From the NCBI GenBank assembly GCA_963971285.1, contig OZ020255.1, forward strand, positions 7,936,001 to 8,000,000: a stretch of DNA of 64,000 bases. Direction: 5' to 3'. The DNA is from Astropecten irregularis (taxonomy: Eukaryota > Echinodermata > Asteroidea > Paxillosida > Astropectinidae). Of the stretch, positions 51,901-63,900 are shown piece by piece. The position numbers were made by a program, and so were the translations under genes. Below the pieces are notes generated by a model. That model ran no database searches and was not told the origin of the DNA. It saw only the letters and a program-made list of their open reading frames with translations. Position 1 is the first letter of the stretch, and each line of letters begins with the position of its first letter.

Positions 51901-54900
51901 TCCTGTCGGAGGAAATCAGGACGGAGAGAATATTCTATAACTGCCGCTCTAGGTATTCAAACTTCATAAGGAAAGGTTTGCAGAGGCACCATGTATAATC
52001 TCTTTATAGATGTATGGTTCTGAAAAGAATCGGTGAGAAGTTATATCTGGACGTTCCGGCCAGTGTACTCTGGCCGTCTTCAGGAGAGTGTGTGGACGGC
52101 CAGACACCACTCTCCAGAGGACGGCCAGTGTACTCGAGACCATTCTCGTTCTTTTCAGAACCACACATCTATAAAGAGATAACACCTGGTGTCTCTGCAA
52201 ACCTTTCCTTATTATGTGACTTCCACCATGCAAAGCTTCAAATACTACTTATTCAAACTTCCTTATATTTCAAAGGGTATGTACAACATTGGTAACAAAC
52301 CAAAACAGAAATGTTCACAGATATACATATAACTTTACAGGGTATGGAGATGGTGCTGGTAGAAACATATCATTAAAATATTTCTGCCTGAAATGCTGCA
52401 TTTATTCTCAGAAAGAGTAAAACCAAACACCAAAACATTTTTGATCTTGGGAGGATAAAAAATATCAGAAATATTGTAACGATATGTTTTTATCTTTATA
52501 CCCTCTAAAGTTACAGGTAAATCTGTGAAGATTTTTATTTTAATAACTACGCTGCCAAAGTATGAAACTACCTTTTATAAAACTTGGTCGGCTTTATAAG
52601 GCAGTGCTGAAGCGAACTACTGTAGTCTTAGAAGGCGAACGCTGTTATCATTCATAAATGGCTTTGTTCAACCCAATTTATTAACGATAAAGCTTTCGTA
52701 TCGTTACCTTTTTATGATGATGGGACGGGCGTCTTTTCAGAGCCGGTGGTTGCTCTTCGATCCAGGAAGAATGTAGAGTGCTCAGAGACTTCCTCCGTAA
52801 TCGTGGCTGCGACAAAATTTCATCAAAATTTATTTTCTTGTCTAAAAAAGTGGATAATTTCTATTATTTGAGTACAATATTTTAATAGCAGGATGTGAGT
52901 GGTTTCGTGGCTTCTGACTGCCAAACGAATAATGATAGTTGAATATCGGGGACACCACCAACATAGGGATGGATAGCTCAGTTGGTAAGAGTATCGATAT
53001 GGCATTCCGGGAGGTTGCAGGTTCCAATCCTGCTCCAGTCTGTTTTTCTTTGTTCACTTCTCAATACAGTGCGTTGGCCAATCACAATGCGCAGAATCTG
53101 CTGACCCTTTCCAGACTCACATTGGGTCGACAAACTCTGTGAATTTGTGATTGACCAATGAGTTTAGCGCTGCGCACTTGCGCTAAAAATAGCACCGAAC
53201 CTCAGACAAACATTGCAACCGGCCATATGCAAACGTGTGGTGAGTGGGGGTATGTGTGCGCGTGCATGCATGGTGTGACGTCATTAGTGCGGAGCGCTAT
53301 TGCAAACTCTTGGAAGCGCACTATTTGGGATCACCAAGTATCACCAGGACCTCCATACAAAGACGCCAGGGGCCGAGGGCTTGTTGAGGCTTGTTGAGGC
53401 TTCTTAAGGGCTGTCAGAGGTCTTAAGACAAAAGCATCAACTCTTTTCATACCTTCTTTGATATGCCCCTGACGGTGTACTGGTTGTCGGGGGAGGTATG
53501 CAGGATCTTTAGAAAATGGCAGACCTGATCCAGCTGATGGCCAAACACTGACATCAATCCTGCAAAGAGATGAGAGTCAATGGTTCACGAGATGTCAGAC
53601 AACTCTAGATGGTGTCCTTGTATAATGGGCATACTGTAAATAAATTTCTTATGGATTCCGTAAAAGGTCGAGCACTTGCACACTTTTAATAAACCCTTCT
53701 TCTTTTTCATTTGTTAGGAAGCCCAGCTGAACCAAGCTTTATAGACAAACATTTGGGTCTATTAGGATTCCGAAAAAAACATTTCCAACAGTAAAATTCT
53801 TTCTACTTTATGAGAAAAAATATTAAAGTTCCACAAAACTGTCACTCTTATGTGGTCATATCTGTCTCCCTAACATATAATAGCTCTTTTTAGTAAAAAC
53901 TGTCGGCCTTATAACGTCAAGTTCAGTGAAATATTTAACAAAACTGTTCTCAAAGTGTTGAAAATGTATACTTTGGTACTTTTCTGATCTTATGATTTAA
54001 TTCTACATTTTTCTTGTTTTATTTTGTGTCATGTGTTTGAGATTGGCGTATATTATACAGCTTCAAGCCTGCATACCTGGTACTTTTCCAATTTTTAATC
54101 GATAATTTGAAGACAGTATTTTTACCATGCGTCATGTGGTTAAAACCGGCATACATTACCCAGCTTCATGCCTGTACACCTGGTGTGTTTCCGATATTTA
54201 ATCGATAGTTCTACATATTTTACCTTGTGTCATGTGGTTGAGATTGGCGTACATGACCCAGCTACCGGCTTGGATCATACCACTCAGCAGCCGGGTGAGT
54301 ACTCCTACGTTGGTGTCCTCAGCGCAGTTGAAGGTCACCAGATGACGACCCATCATCTTCAAGTTTGGATATTAAAGAAAAACAAAAAGGGTATTAGACT
54401 TTAACAACAAATTAAGAATCATCTGAAAAGACCTCCCCTATAAAACTTTAGGAGAAAATCATAGAGTTAAATAAAAAACTAGAGTGTGCACTCTGTGCGT
54501 GATACCTGAACCATGGCCAGCGCCACTGTCTAAAAGTCAAACCAGGGCAAACGCGTCCCGTTTCAAATTGTGCGTACATATTCTTACCCGCACTGTGCAT
54601 AAAATACCCGTCGCGTCACGCACAGTACGCGCATTTCACCGAGTAACATCCGGGTACCGTATTTGGACTATACTGCCGCTGCTCAGTCACCCCAGTAAAG
54701 ATGGTGGCTGCGCAGACCGGAGTGCAGGCAACGCGCACGTTGAATACAAAGCGCGCGCTCTAGTTTTTTTTATTTAACTAATAGAAAATTTTGACCTACA
54801 GTGTAGGTCTGTTTACTGTATATAAGGTATATTGTTTGGTAATGGTCACAGACACTTTGTCTGATCCAGCATGTACATGAAATAATAAACCTGTGAAAAT

Positions 54901-57900
54901 TTCAGCTCAATTGGACATCTGAGTCACGCGAAAAATAGCGAAACCTGACTCAATTTTTCTAATAAAACATGAAGAATGGTTTTGTTGTTTTTTTTAATTG
55001 TGGCAGGCATTCCTGCTTAAGCAAAGGTCTGCTTTCCAGGGGCCAATTTCATAGAGCTGCTTAAGCACCAAAATTTGCTTAAGCACCAAAAACATTGGTA
55101 TAAAATCAAATCAGTGTGTCAGCCAAAACTCCTTGTGAATGTTATGCTCAGCAAACACTAAATGGCCAAATACAAGTCAAAAGCAGTATAAAACATCACA
55201 TGAAAATGTGGTTGGTAATCCTGTTTGATCAAGGAATACTTTTCATGCTTAAGCATATTTTGGTGCTTAAAAGCTGTAAGAAATTGGCCCCTGGAGACTC
55301 CGTCCTTAGTACCTTGGCCAGATCGCTGACCGTCTCAGTCTTTCCGGCCTGCTCCGGCCCGATGACCGTCCCACACTGGAAGCGCCGCATGGCAGTCGTC
55401 ATGGCCAGTTGGCACCGGTCGCTCAGTGGTGTGGCGACCGAGGGTGCAACTGGGCCCAGGTATTCGTAGTCATAAGCAAAGGAGGTACCCAGCTGGCGGA
55501 CAGTGCAGGGGCCGAAGATTTTGCCAGTTGACGTTGTGTATGGGCGTGGCTTGGGTGTGGCCAGGGCATCGATCACTATCATGGTCAACAAGGATAACAA
55601 TACAGATTTGAGGCTTTGCATGGTGACAATGGGAGACTTTGGAGAAGGGTCTTCAACTTGATAGTGCAAGCGCACAACAACACACGCAAGCTCACAATTG
55701 CGCGCACATGCTTAGCAGAAAGAGACTTCAGTCTGCTGCCGCCAACGTCTCAAAAGTCTCCCATTTGTATGTGGATAAGTTTGCGGTAACACCATGTAAG
55801 AATCGTTCCTACTTTTCGCAATTCTTATTTCGTTCGCACTTCTCATAAGGTATCAACGTTTCGACTAGCCTGCTCTAGTCATCATCAGGAGATGGATAAC
55901 AAAAAATAGCGCTGTGATTCTTTTCATTTCACGATAAGTTTCTGTGCCACTCCAGAAATGTTTGTATCAAACCCAAATTTGATACGACACGATAGTGTAT
56001 AAGGTTTTTAATTGTAAGAGCCATGAAATAGAGAGAAGTTCTCACGTTGCGTTTCGTCTTCTGCTTCATCCGGTGCAACGTTCTGGACTTGGAGAAAGGG
56101 TCTGGTCTCCATGACATAGTGGAGTGTCCTCTGCCAGTCGAAGCTACTCAGGGATGGCTCAGGTAGAGACAGCAGGTCTGCAAGAGTGAAATAGTAAGAA
56201 TATTGACTGCAGGAGAGGGCAATAGTAACCTGATATTTACGCCACTCAGGGATAACATGTGACACCTATTTCACTAATGCTTTGCGATCATCACGATTAA
56301 AGAACAAAAAATATATCGCTTTTAAATGGAAAAATGATCCCTAGTTAGTGTAGCAATTTTCCATTTAGCAATGTTTTGGGGCTTTAGTGATGATCGCAGA
56401 GCGTTATTTAAATCAGCCCCTGGTCTGAAAGAAAAAACCTCAGAGCAATCAATGTTACCCTTCTCTCTGAAGCATCACGAATGCAAACAAGAAATGTCCA
56501 GCAATGTTCAGACTTTCTGGAAACTACTCACTTTGCAGTATGTCCCTCTGGTGCAGTCCCAGGTTGATGAGGGACCCAAGGAGCATCTGGAGTCTGGTCC
56601 TGGCCTCTGAGGTCATATACCGGTAGCAGTTGTCCCTCAAGATTGTCACGTACTGGTCAAGACGGGTCTGGTGCTGCCGACTGCAAGGAAAACGACAAAC
56701 ATGATGCAAAATCGACTTCTCTCTTTTGTTCACTGTAGATAATTTTTCTAGGCTGAAATTTGATGTTGGTTGGGCCCAGCCACTGAGAAGCCAGGCCAGG
56801 CCTGGGCTTTGCCTCGGGTCTTAGGCTTCTATGAGCCCTAGCCTTGGACTATCAACTTCAATCCCCTATCTGTGTCCTGGATCATAGTTGGCACTAACCT
56901 GATTGACAGGTTGAGTCCACATTTTTCATGGACAACATCCAGAAGCCAGGCTTGCTTGATTTTAAGCAGCTCTATTGTAGGGAAGTTCAGGCCTGACAAG
57001 AGGAGGATTACAGGCCCAAAGGCCTGGCTTTTCAGTCAGGCTTTTCAGTGACTGGACCCGACCAGTATTCACGTTTATCTACATGATGCCAAATCATCAT
57101 CTGAATTGGTGTTTTAGTTGGTTTTGGCTGACAAGAGGAGGATTTTAGACCTGAGGGCCAAAGCCTGGCCAGGTTTGGCTGTACCCGACCAGTATTAAGC
57201 TTCCTCTTCCTTCTTTTAAAGAAGGCTTTGTGAAAATCAGGTACTGCTCAGATTTATAAAACAGCAAGACCACCCCCAGGCCTTCAGCCCCAGAGTCCTC
57301 CTCTTGTCATGCCTGAACTTGCTCAGATTTATAAAACAGCAAGACCACCCCCAGGCCTTCAGCCCCAGAGTCCTCCTCTTGTCATGCCTGAACTTGCTCA
57401 GATTTATAAAACAGCAAGACCACACCCCAGGCCTTCAGCCCCAGAGTCCTCCTCTTGTCATGCCTGAACTTGCTCAGATTTATAAAACAGCAAGACCACC
57501 CCCAGGCCTTCAGCCCCAGAGTCCTCCTCTTGTCATGCCTGAACTTGCTCAGATTTATAAAACAGCAAGACCACCCCCAGGCCTTCAGCCCCAGAGTCCT
57601 CCTCTTGTCATGCCTAAACTTGCTCAGATTTATTAAACAGCAAGACCACACCCCAGGCCTTCAGCCCCAGAGTCCTCCTCTTGTCATGCCTAAACTTGCT
57701 CAGATTTATTAAACAGCAAGACCACACCCCAGGCCTTCAGCCCCAGAGTCCTCCTCTTGTCAGGCATGAACTTGCTCAGATTCATAAAACAGCAAGACCA
57801 CACTCGGCTCTAGCTTGGCATCTAGAGAGCCTGAGACGCAGGGTCCTTTGGAGTACCCACCCGACTGTCTCCAACATCTCCTTGCTGCCAGTCCTCAGCC

Positions 57901-60900
57901 CCCGTCTCACGTCGCTTGCCCACAGGACTGCCTCGGTCACGACCACGCACTGTGCAGGGAAGCGCAGCAGCCAGTGGCTGAAGCTGCGCTTGACGGCGCT
58001 CTTCAGCTGCGCCTCTTCTTTGTCATCCGAGGGCGCTGTTTCCTCCAGAAATGCAAGCTCGGCAAGGATCTTGTCGGGTGCTGTGCGATCTGTTTTATGG
58101 GGAGAACAAAGATACAAGTAAGGTTCGAACAAAGATGATTGACTATTTGGGACACCACTAACGTAGGGCTGGATAGCTCAGTTGGTAGAGCGCCTGTACG
58201 GTATTCAGGTCGAAACTACCAAAGCTACCAAAGTATGATAGTTCCTTTTAAGGCAGCGTACAGGATTTGCAAGGCCTCCAAAAAATGTATTAAATGGACT
58301 CAACAGTTCGTAAACAGTGCAAACAGTCACCATAGGAAATCTTGGTTCATCAGATGCTGGGTTTTCAAGGAAATCAAGATTTAGTGTCTTTTAAAAAGAT
58401 TGTTCGTCCGAACGATTAAGTAGCATTTCGAAAGCGTGGTGTAACCGTGAAGGATTCGGAGGGGTCAAGATCATTTCGGCCGTACTGCTATCCAGATGAA
58501 CAAAGCGTAAAAAGGTAAAGGAAAAAACGTCTGTAAGGAAGTTTAAGACCTTCACTTCTGTTTTTTTTCATAAGTACCAAATTCAGCCAAAACGCACATC
58601 TTTGCAAATCCTACATTCTCCCTTTAAGAGTTTGCTCAAAAGCTATTCATGTATATATAATTATCCTACCTCGACTTAGCCTAGTCTCCAGACAAGCCTG
58701 CAGCTGGGCACCCAGGGTGTTCCTCATGCTAGTCTCCAAACCAGTCAGCCACTTAGGTGGATCCATTTTGGGGCTGAGCGGCGCCGCCAGGGGGATCTGC
58801 TCTCCAAAGGCACCTTCCATGGCAACGGCCTGTAACCGGTGGGCTGGGAGGAGAAATGGGATATGCAAATGAGGTTAATGGGAGGGGCTATGCAAATCAG
58901 TCACAACATCCTTAATAAGCATCCTCCTTAATAGGAGGAGCTTGCATATAATTATAATTCATATTCAAAGCTGGATGGCTAACACTATCCAGCTGTGAAC
59001 AGCTTGGTTTCGTAAGTAGCCAGGGCAGGATGTGGTGTTTGCCATGACACATGACACTCGGGGTGCACATTACATTACTCACATCGTGAAATTTACTATG
59101 TATATCATGCGCAAGACAGCAAAGAATGGTGGTGCAGGAGGGACATCGCACATCACAAATATATGCACACATATTTGTGATGTGCGATACATCGTACATT
59201 TAATCAATTCTGCGCACAATTTCTTTATGTGTTTTTTATGTAAATGTGGCATGATTTTTCTGAATAATCTTTGTTTGCTTAGTTACGGTACGAAGAACTC
59301 AAGTGAAATTAAGTAATTAAAACAGTGGTCAACTGCCATGACATGTGCCACAGCGGAGGGCAGTTAGTGGTCGTGATTCTCCCATAATGTCATATGTCAT
59401 GGCGACCACAAAAATGTGTGATGGAGCTATTGAATGAAGCTGCAGTATCGTTGCAGCCCCTTTTAGTGGGTGGAACTTGCATGTAATAATTGAAATTTGT
59501 TATTATGCTAATAAGTCGGCGAAGCTTACCATGAAGCTGCAGATCAAACGATGTCTGCATCATGCCATCAGATTCATCCTCGGAAGCCGGTGGCAGGGCA
59601 AACTCCAGCTCCCGAATGCCAGGGAAGAGCTGTCGGACCAGCGGCACCCAGCGGCGCTTGTCCCTGGTCATGGACAGCATGTCGATAGCCTCTTCGTCAC
59701 TGAGGAAGTAGAGGCGTGGTGAGGCTGTACGGGCGTGGTCCAGGAGCGAGGTCAGGCCTTTCAGAATCTCCTCCTGTGGGTATGAAAATGGTAACATTGA
59801 GACTCAAAGAGCAGATTGATACGCCGTTGTGTTGATGTCTACTACTTAGGGTGAGGGCTAGCTACTCGATCAGCGATATTGTGAGACCTAAAAAGAGCAG
59901 ATTGATGCGTCCTTGTGTTGATGTCTACTACTTAGGGTGAGGGCTAGCTACTCAGCGATATTGTGAGACCCAAAGAGCAGATTGATATGTCCCTGTATTA
60001 ATGTCTACTACTTAGGGTGGATGTTACTCAGTGATAAGGATTCAGTGACCAATTTTAAACTGACCTCTATGATTGGAAATATTGAAGTAGATCTAAGTTT
60101 CAGAAACTCTCAGAAAATATTTAGAAATGTCACCAAAGAAAATTTGACTTCTTTGTCATTGTTTTGGAGAATCTGTATCAAGGTGGACACTGGAGTGATC
60201 AATATCCTTCTGCCGTGTCTACTTGGGGTAGGGGATGACGTATTGCGAGCTGGACCAAGGCCAAATGGAGGATCTAGAGAACAGAAACTTTAATACTGGT
60301 TGGGCCAAGCAACTCAAAATCCAGACCAGGCCCATGCTTCGTCTAGGGTCTTGGGCTTCTATGATCCCTAGCCTTGAACTATCAACTTCAAGCCAAAAGC
60401 TGTGTCCTGGATCAAAGTTGGCAATAAAGCTGATTGACAGAATGAGTCAACATTGATCATGGACAGTATCCAGAAGCCGGGCTTGATTGATTTTTAGGAA
60501 AGTCTGTTGTAGTAAAAGTTCAGGGCTGACAAGAGGAGGATTACAGGCCTGAAAGCCTGGACCTGGCCAGGCTTTTCAATGGCTGGGCCCGACCGGTATT
60601 TTAAGAATATCTCTGCTAGAAGCGGCAGGGCCACTGTGAAGTGTCAGAAGGAGTGACACTCTGCCTTCTCCATGTGTTCCTGGTAAAACTCTAACATTGG
60701 ATTGGCCAGACAAAAATGAACTAACGGACTGGTATAAACTGGTATATCCAAGCAATGTCTGGGACAGCGTTGTGTTCTTTAATACCTGTTTGATGATCAG
60801 GGATGAGAGGAGGTCTCGGAGCATATCTCCTTGGAGCTCCCGATGGCCCTTCTGACCTTTGCGCTTCTCCAGGACAGAGAGCACCTTAGGGTCAGCCACC

Positions 60901-63900
60901 ACAGCCTTCATCATTTCCTGAGAGCAAAAATGTTTTAAATAACAATTTCACAATCAGTGGTAAATAGTACAGATGAAACGTTACATTTAATGTGATACAT
61001 TCCAAAACAACTAGGTTACATAATACCTGAAGCTATGCATGGTCGAAGTACTGAATGAGGTAGGTTTACGGTAGCACCATGTACAGAAATCTCTTCTATG
61101 AGTGTGTGGTTCTGAGAAGAACCTGTGGTGACGTCACCATCACTGTTGGTCAGTGATGTAGCAATGTTGGCCAATGATGGCTCGTGATGTACATGTGGTT
61201 ATGTTGGCCAGTTGGCAAGTGATGTAGTTTTGTTTGTTGGCCAGAGAAGCAGTAATACTGGGCACTGAAGAATTGATGTCGGCCAATAATGTCGTAATGC
61301 TATCCAATGAAATAGTAATAATAGGCCCGTACCTGATATTTGATGTCGGCATTTTCAAATTCGGAAGCCAGATCTCTGAACCTGTCCTTTATCTCCTCGT
61401 CACCGAAGACTTTACTTAGGTACAACCACTGCAGGAGACCAAACAAGAGAAAGGTGAAAGGTGAACAAAGACAAATTGATTGGAGTGGGATTCGAACCAG
61501 CGACCTCCGGAATACTGTACCGGTGCTCTACCAACTGAGCTATATATCCAGCCCTATGTTGGTGGTGTCCCTAATGGTCAATTATCTTTGTTCGTTTGGC
61601 AGTCAGAAGCCATGAAGCCACTCACAAACCGTTATATCCCAAGGAACATAAAACAGTCACAAGAAAACACAAATATTTAAAAAAGGAAAAGATGACATCC
61701 CAAAACACCGCCTCAACATTTTTATTTTCACAATTTGAGTATTGAAAAATGGTTACATTCTTTGCAATAAACAAACTATTCTTTAATATTATTTAAAAGT
61801 GAAAATAGTACGCATCTGTAAAAATGCTGAACAGTTTTACAACAGTTTTGCTGAAATCTTAATTACTATTTAACAAGAGCAGAAGAACATTTGATGTGAA
61901 CATTTTTGACATGGGAGTTTGAGAGTTGAATAGGAGGGTAGCCTCTGACCTTAGTCTGGCAAGCGGTCCACAGGTCCAGTATCTCTTCAATGTGTCGCAG
62001 GGTTGAGCACCAGACCTCGGCCTCGGTGCGGAGGTCGGCCAGGTGTGGAGAGACCAGCATGCACTGCAGGGTCACCAGATTATCCTGAAAGTGCGAGAAA
62101 TGGAACGAGGCTCACAATCTTGGATGGAAGTCTAGAATATGACTGGTTTATAGAATGTATCTGCAAGAATAGCTCCAAACATCATGATCGAATATCTCCA
62201 GTATTACATGGTCTCCATTAGCTGCCACTTCAATATTGGTCGAGCCCAGCCACTGAAAAGCCAGGCCAGGCCTGGACTTTGCCTAGGGTCTTGGGCTTCT
62301 ATAATCCCTAGCCTCGAACAATCGTTAACTGTACTGATTTTGAGCAGCTCTACTTTAAGTTCAGGGAGAGCTTTAGGCCCGCTGGGCCTGGCTTTGTCTC
62401 GGGTCTTGGACTTCTAGAATCCCCAGCCTTGAACTATTAACTCCAAGCCCCTGCTGTGTCCTAGATCATAGTTGGCACTATTACCTGATTGACAGATTGA
62501 GTCCAAGTCCACATTGATCATGGACAGTATCCAGAAGCCAGGCTTGATTGATTTTAAGCAGCTCTATTGCATTGAAGTTCAGGGCTGACAAGAGGCGGAT
62601 TACAGGCCCAAAGGCCTGGGCTTGGCCAAGATTTTCAGTGGCAGAGCTCGACCAGTATTGACAGTTTCTCTCTCTAAGAATTCAGCAAGTCTGGCACTTC
62701 CATTCTGTGTTTAAGACCCACTCACCTCCAGCATGTACTTGAGCTCAGCCTCCCCGATCAGAATGAACATATCGGGCAGGTTGGTGATAGCTGGCATGGT
62801 GGCTGCTGGTGGTTTGCTAGCTGTCTCTCTAGAGTGGCCCTTGGCGCCACGCTTGGGTTTACTACTGCTGCTTGGTACTGGCAGTAAAAGCAAAACAAGA
62901 ATGAAAATGTTTACTAAAAGAGACTTGTAGTGCGAAAGGCACTTTAAGAGCTTGATTATTGGGGATACCTATAGGACAGAAAAGATCGGACATAATGTGA
63001 AACGGCCATTTGCACTTTATATGCAATGTGAAGTGGGCCAAGTGTGAACAGATATGCATTGTGAAGTGGGTTAAGTGTGAACAGATATGCAATGTGATGT
63101 GAGTCAAGTGTTAACAGAAGAAGAGGGTCAAGTGTGAACAGAAATGCAAAGCAAAGTGGGTCAAGTGTGAACAGTTATGCAATGTGAAAAGGGTCAAGTG
63201 TGAACAGATACTCAATGCAAAGTGGGTCAAGTGTGAAAAGACTGTCAGCTTGATTCTCTGTACCTTTCTTGGCCTTGACCACTGGGATGTGCTTGGCCAG
63301 CTTGAACTCCTTGTCCTCCCAGAGCCGCCTCAGTTTGATCAGGGATTGCTCCAGGGCAAACTCGGCCGCCGCACCGTTGCAGATGGTGTTGATCTGCAGG
63401 CTGTGCTCGCTCAGGCTGAAGGACAGGAGCTCCTGGACGGTGTAGAGGTGGGAGGGCTCGTAGACCTGGCCCAGGCTGATGAAGAGGGCCTTCCAGTGGC
63501 GTGGCTGGTGATACAAGAGGTGATACAAGACAAAGTGACAGAGGTGTACCTCCAAATCAAACAGAACAATGTACCAATAATGCTGACATAAGCATGAATG
63601 CCTAAACCCAAAACATTTTCTTCAAAGAGTTTCTGGATAGTTTCAGGAGGGTGGTACTGAAATCTCTCTAGAGCCAATAGCATTGAGGTGATCGGGCTAG
63701 CACATCAAAGACTTTTTAGACATGAAGCCCTCATAGCTAAGATGAGCTGCCAAAGGGCTTCTTGACCGAACAACGTAATCTAGACTCTACTTCTTGATGC
63801 AATGAAGAAGACCATGACACACAAAACCATTTTTCATACCTTTAGCGAATTGCTGGAGAGCTTCTTGAGGAGCGGCAGGTCCTGCTTGAAGTCGGACAGG

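Noticed and set aside
57237-57712. Repeat-containing proteins on both strands
   Set aside because: The 75-bp unit is divisible by three, so any frame stays open through the array; unit-length changes to 76 bp break the frame.
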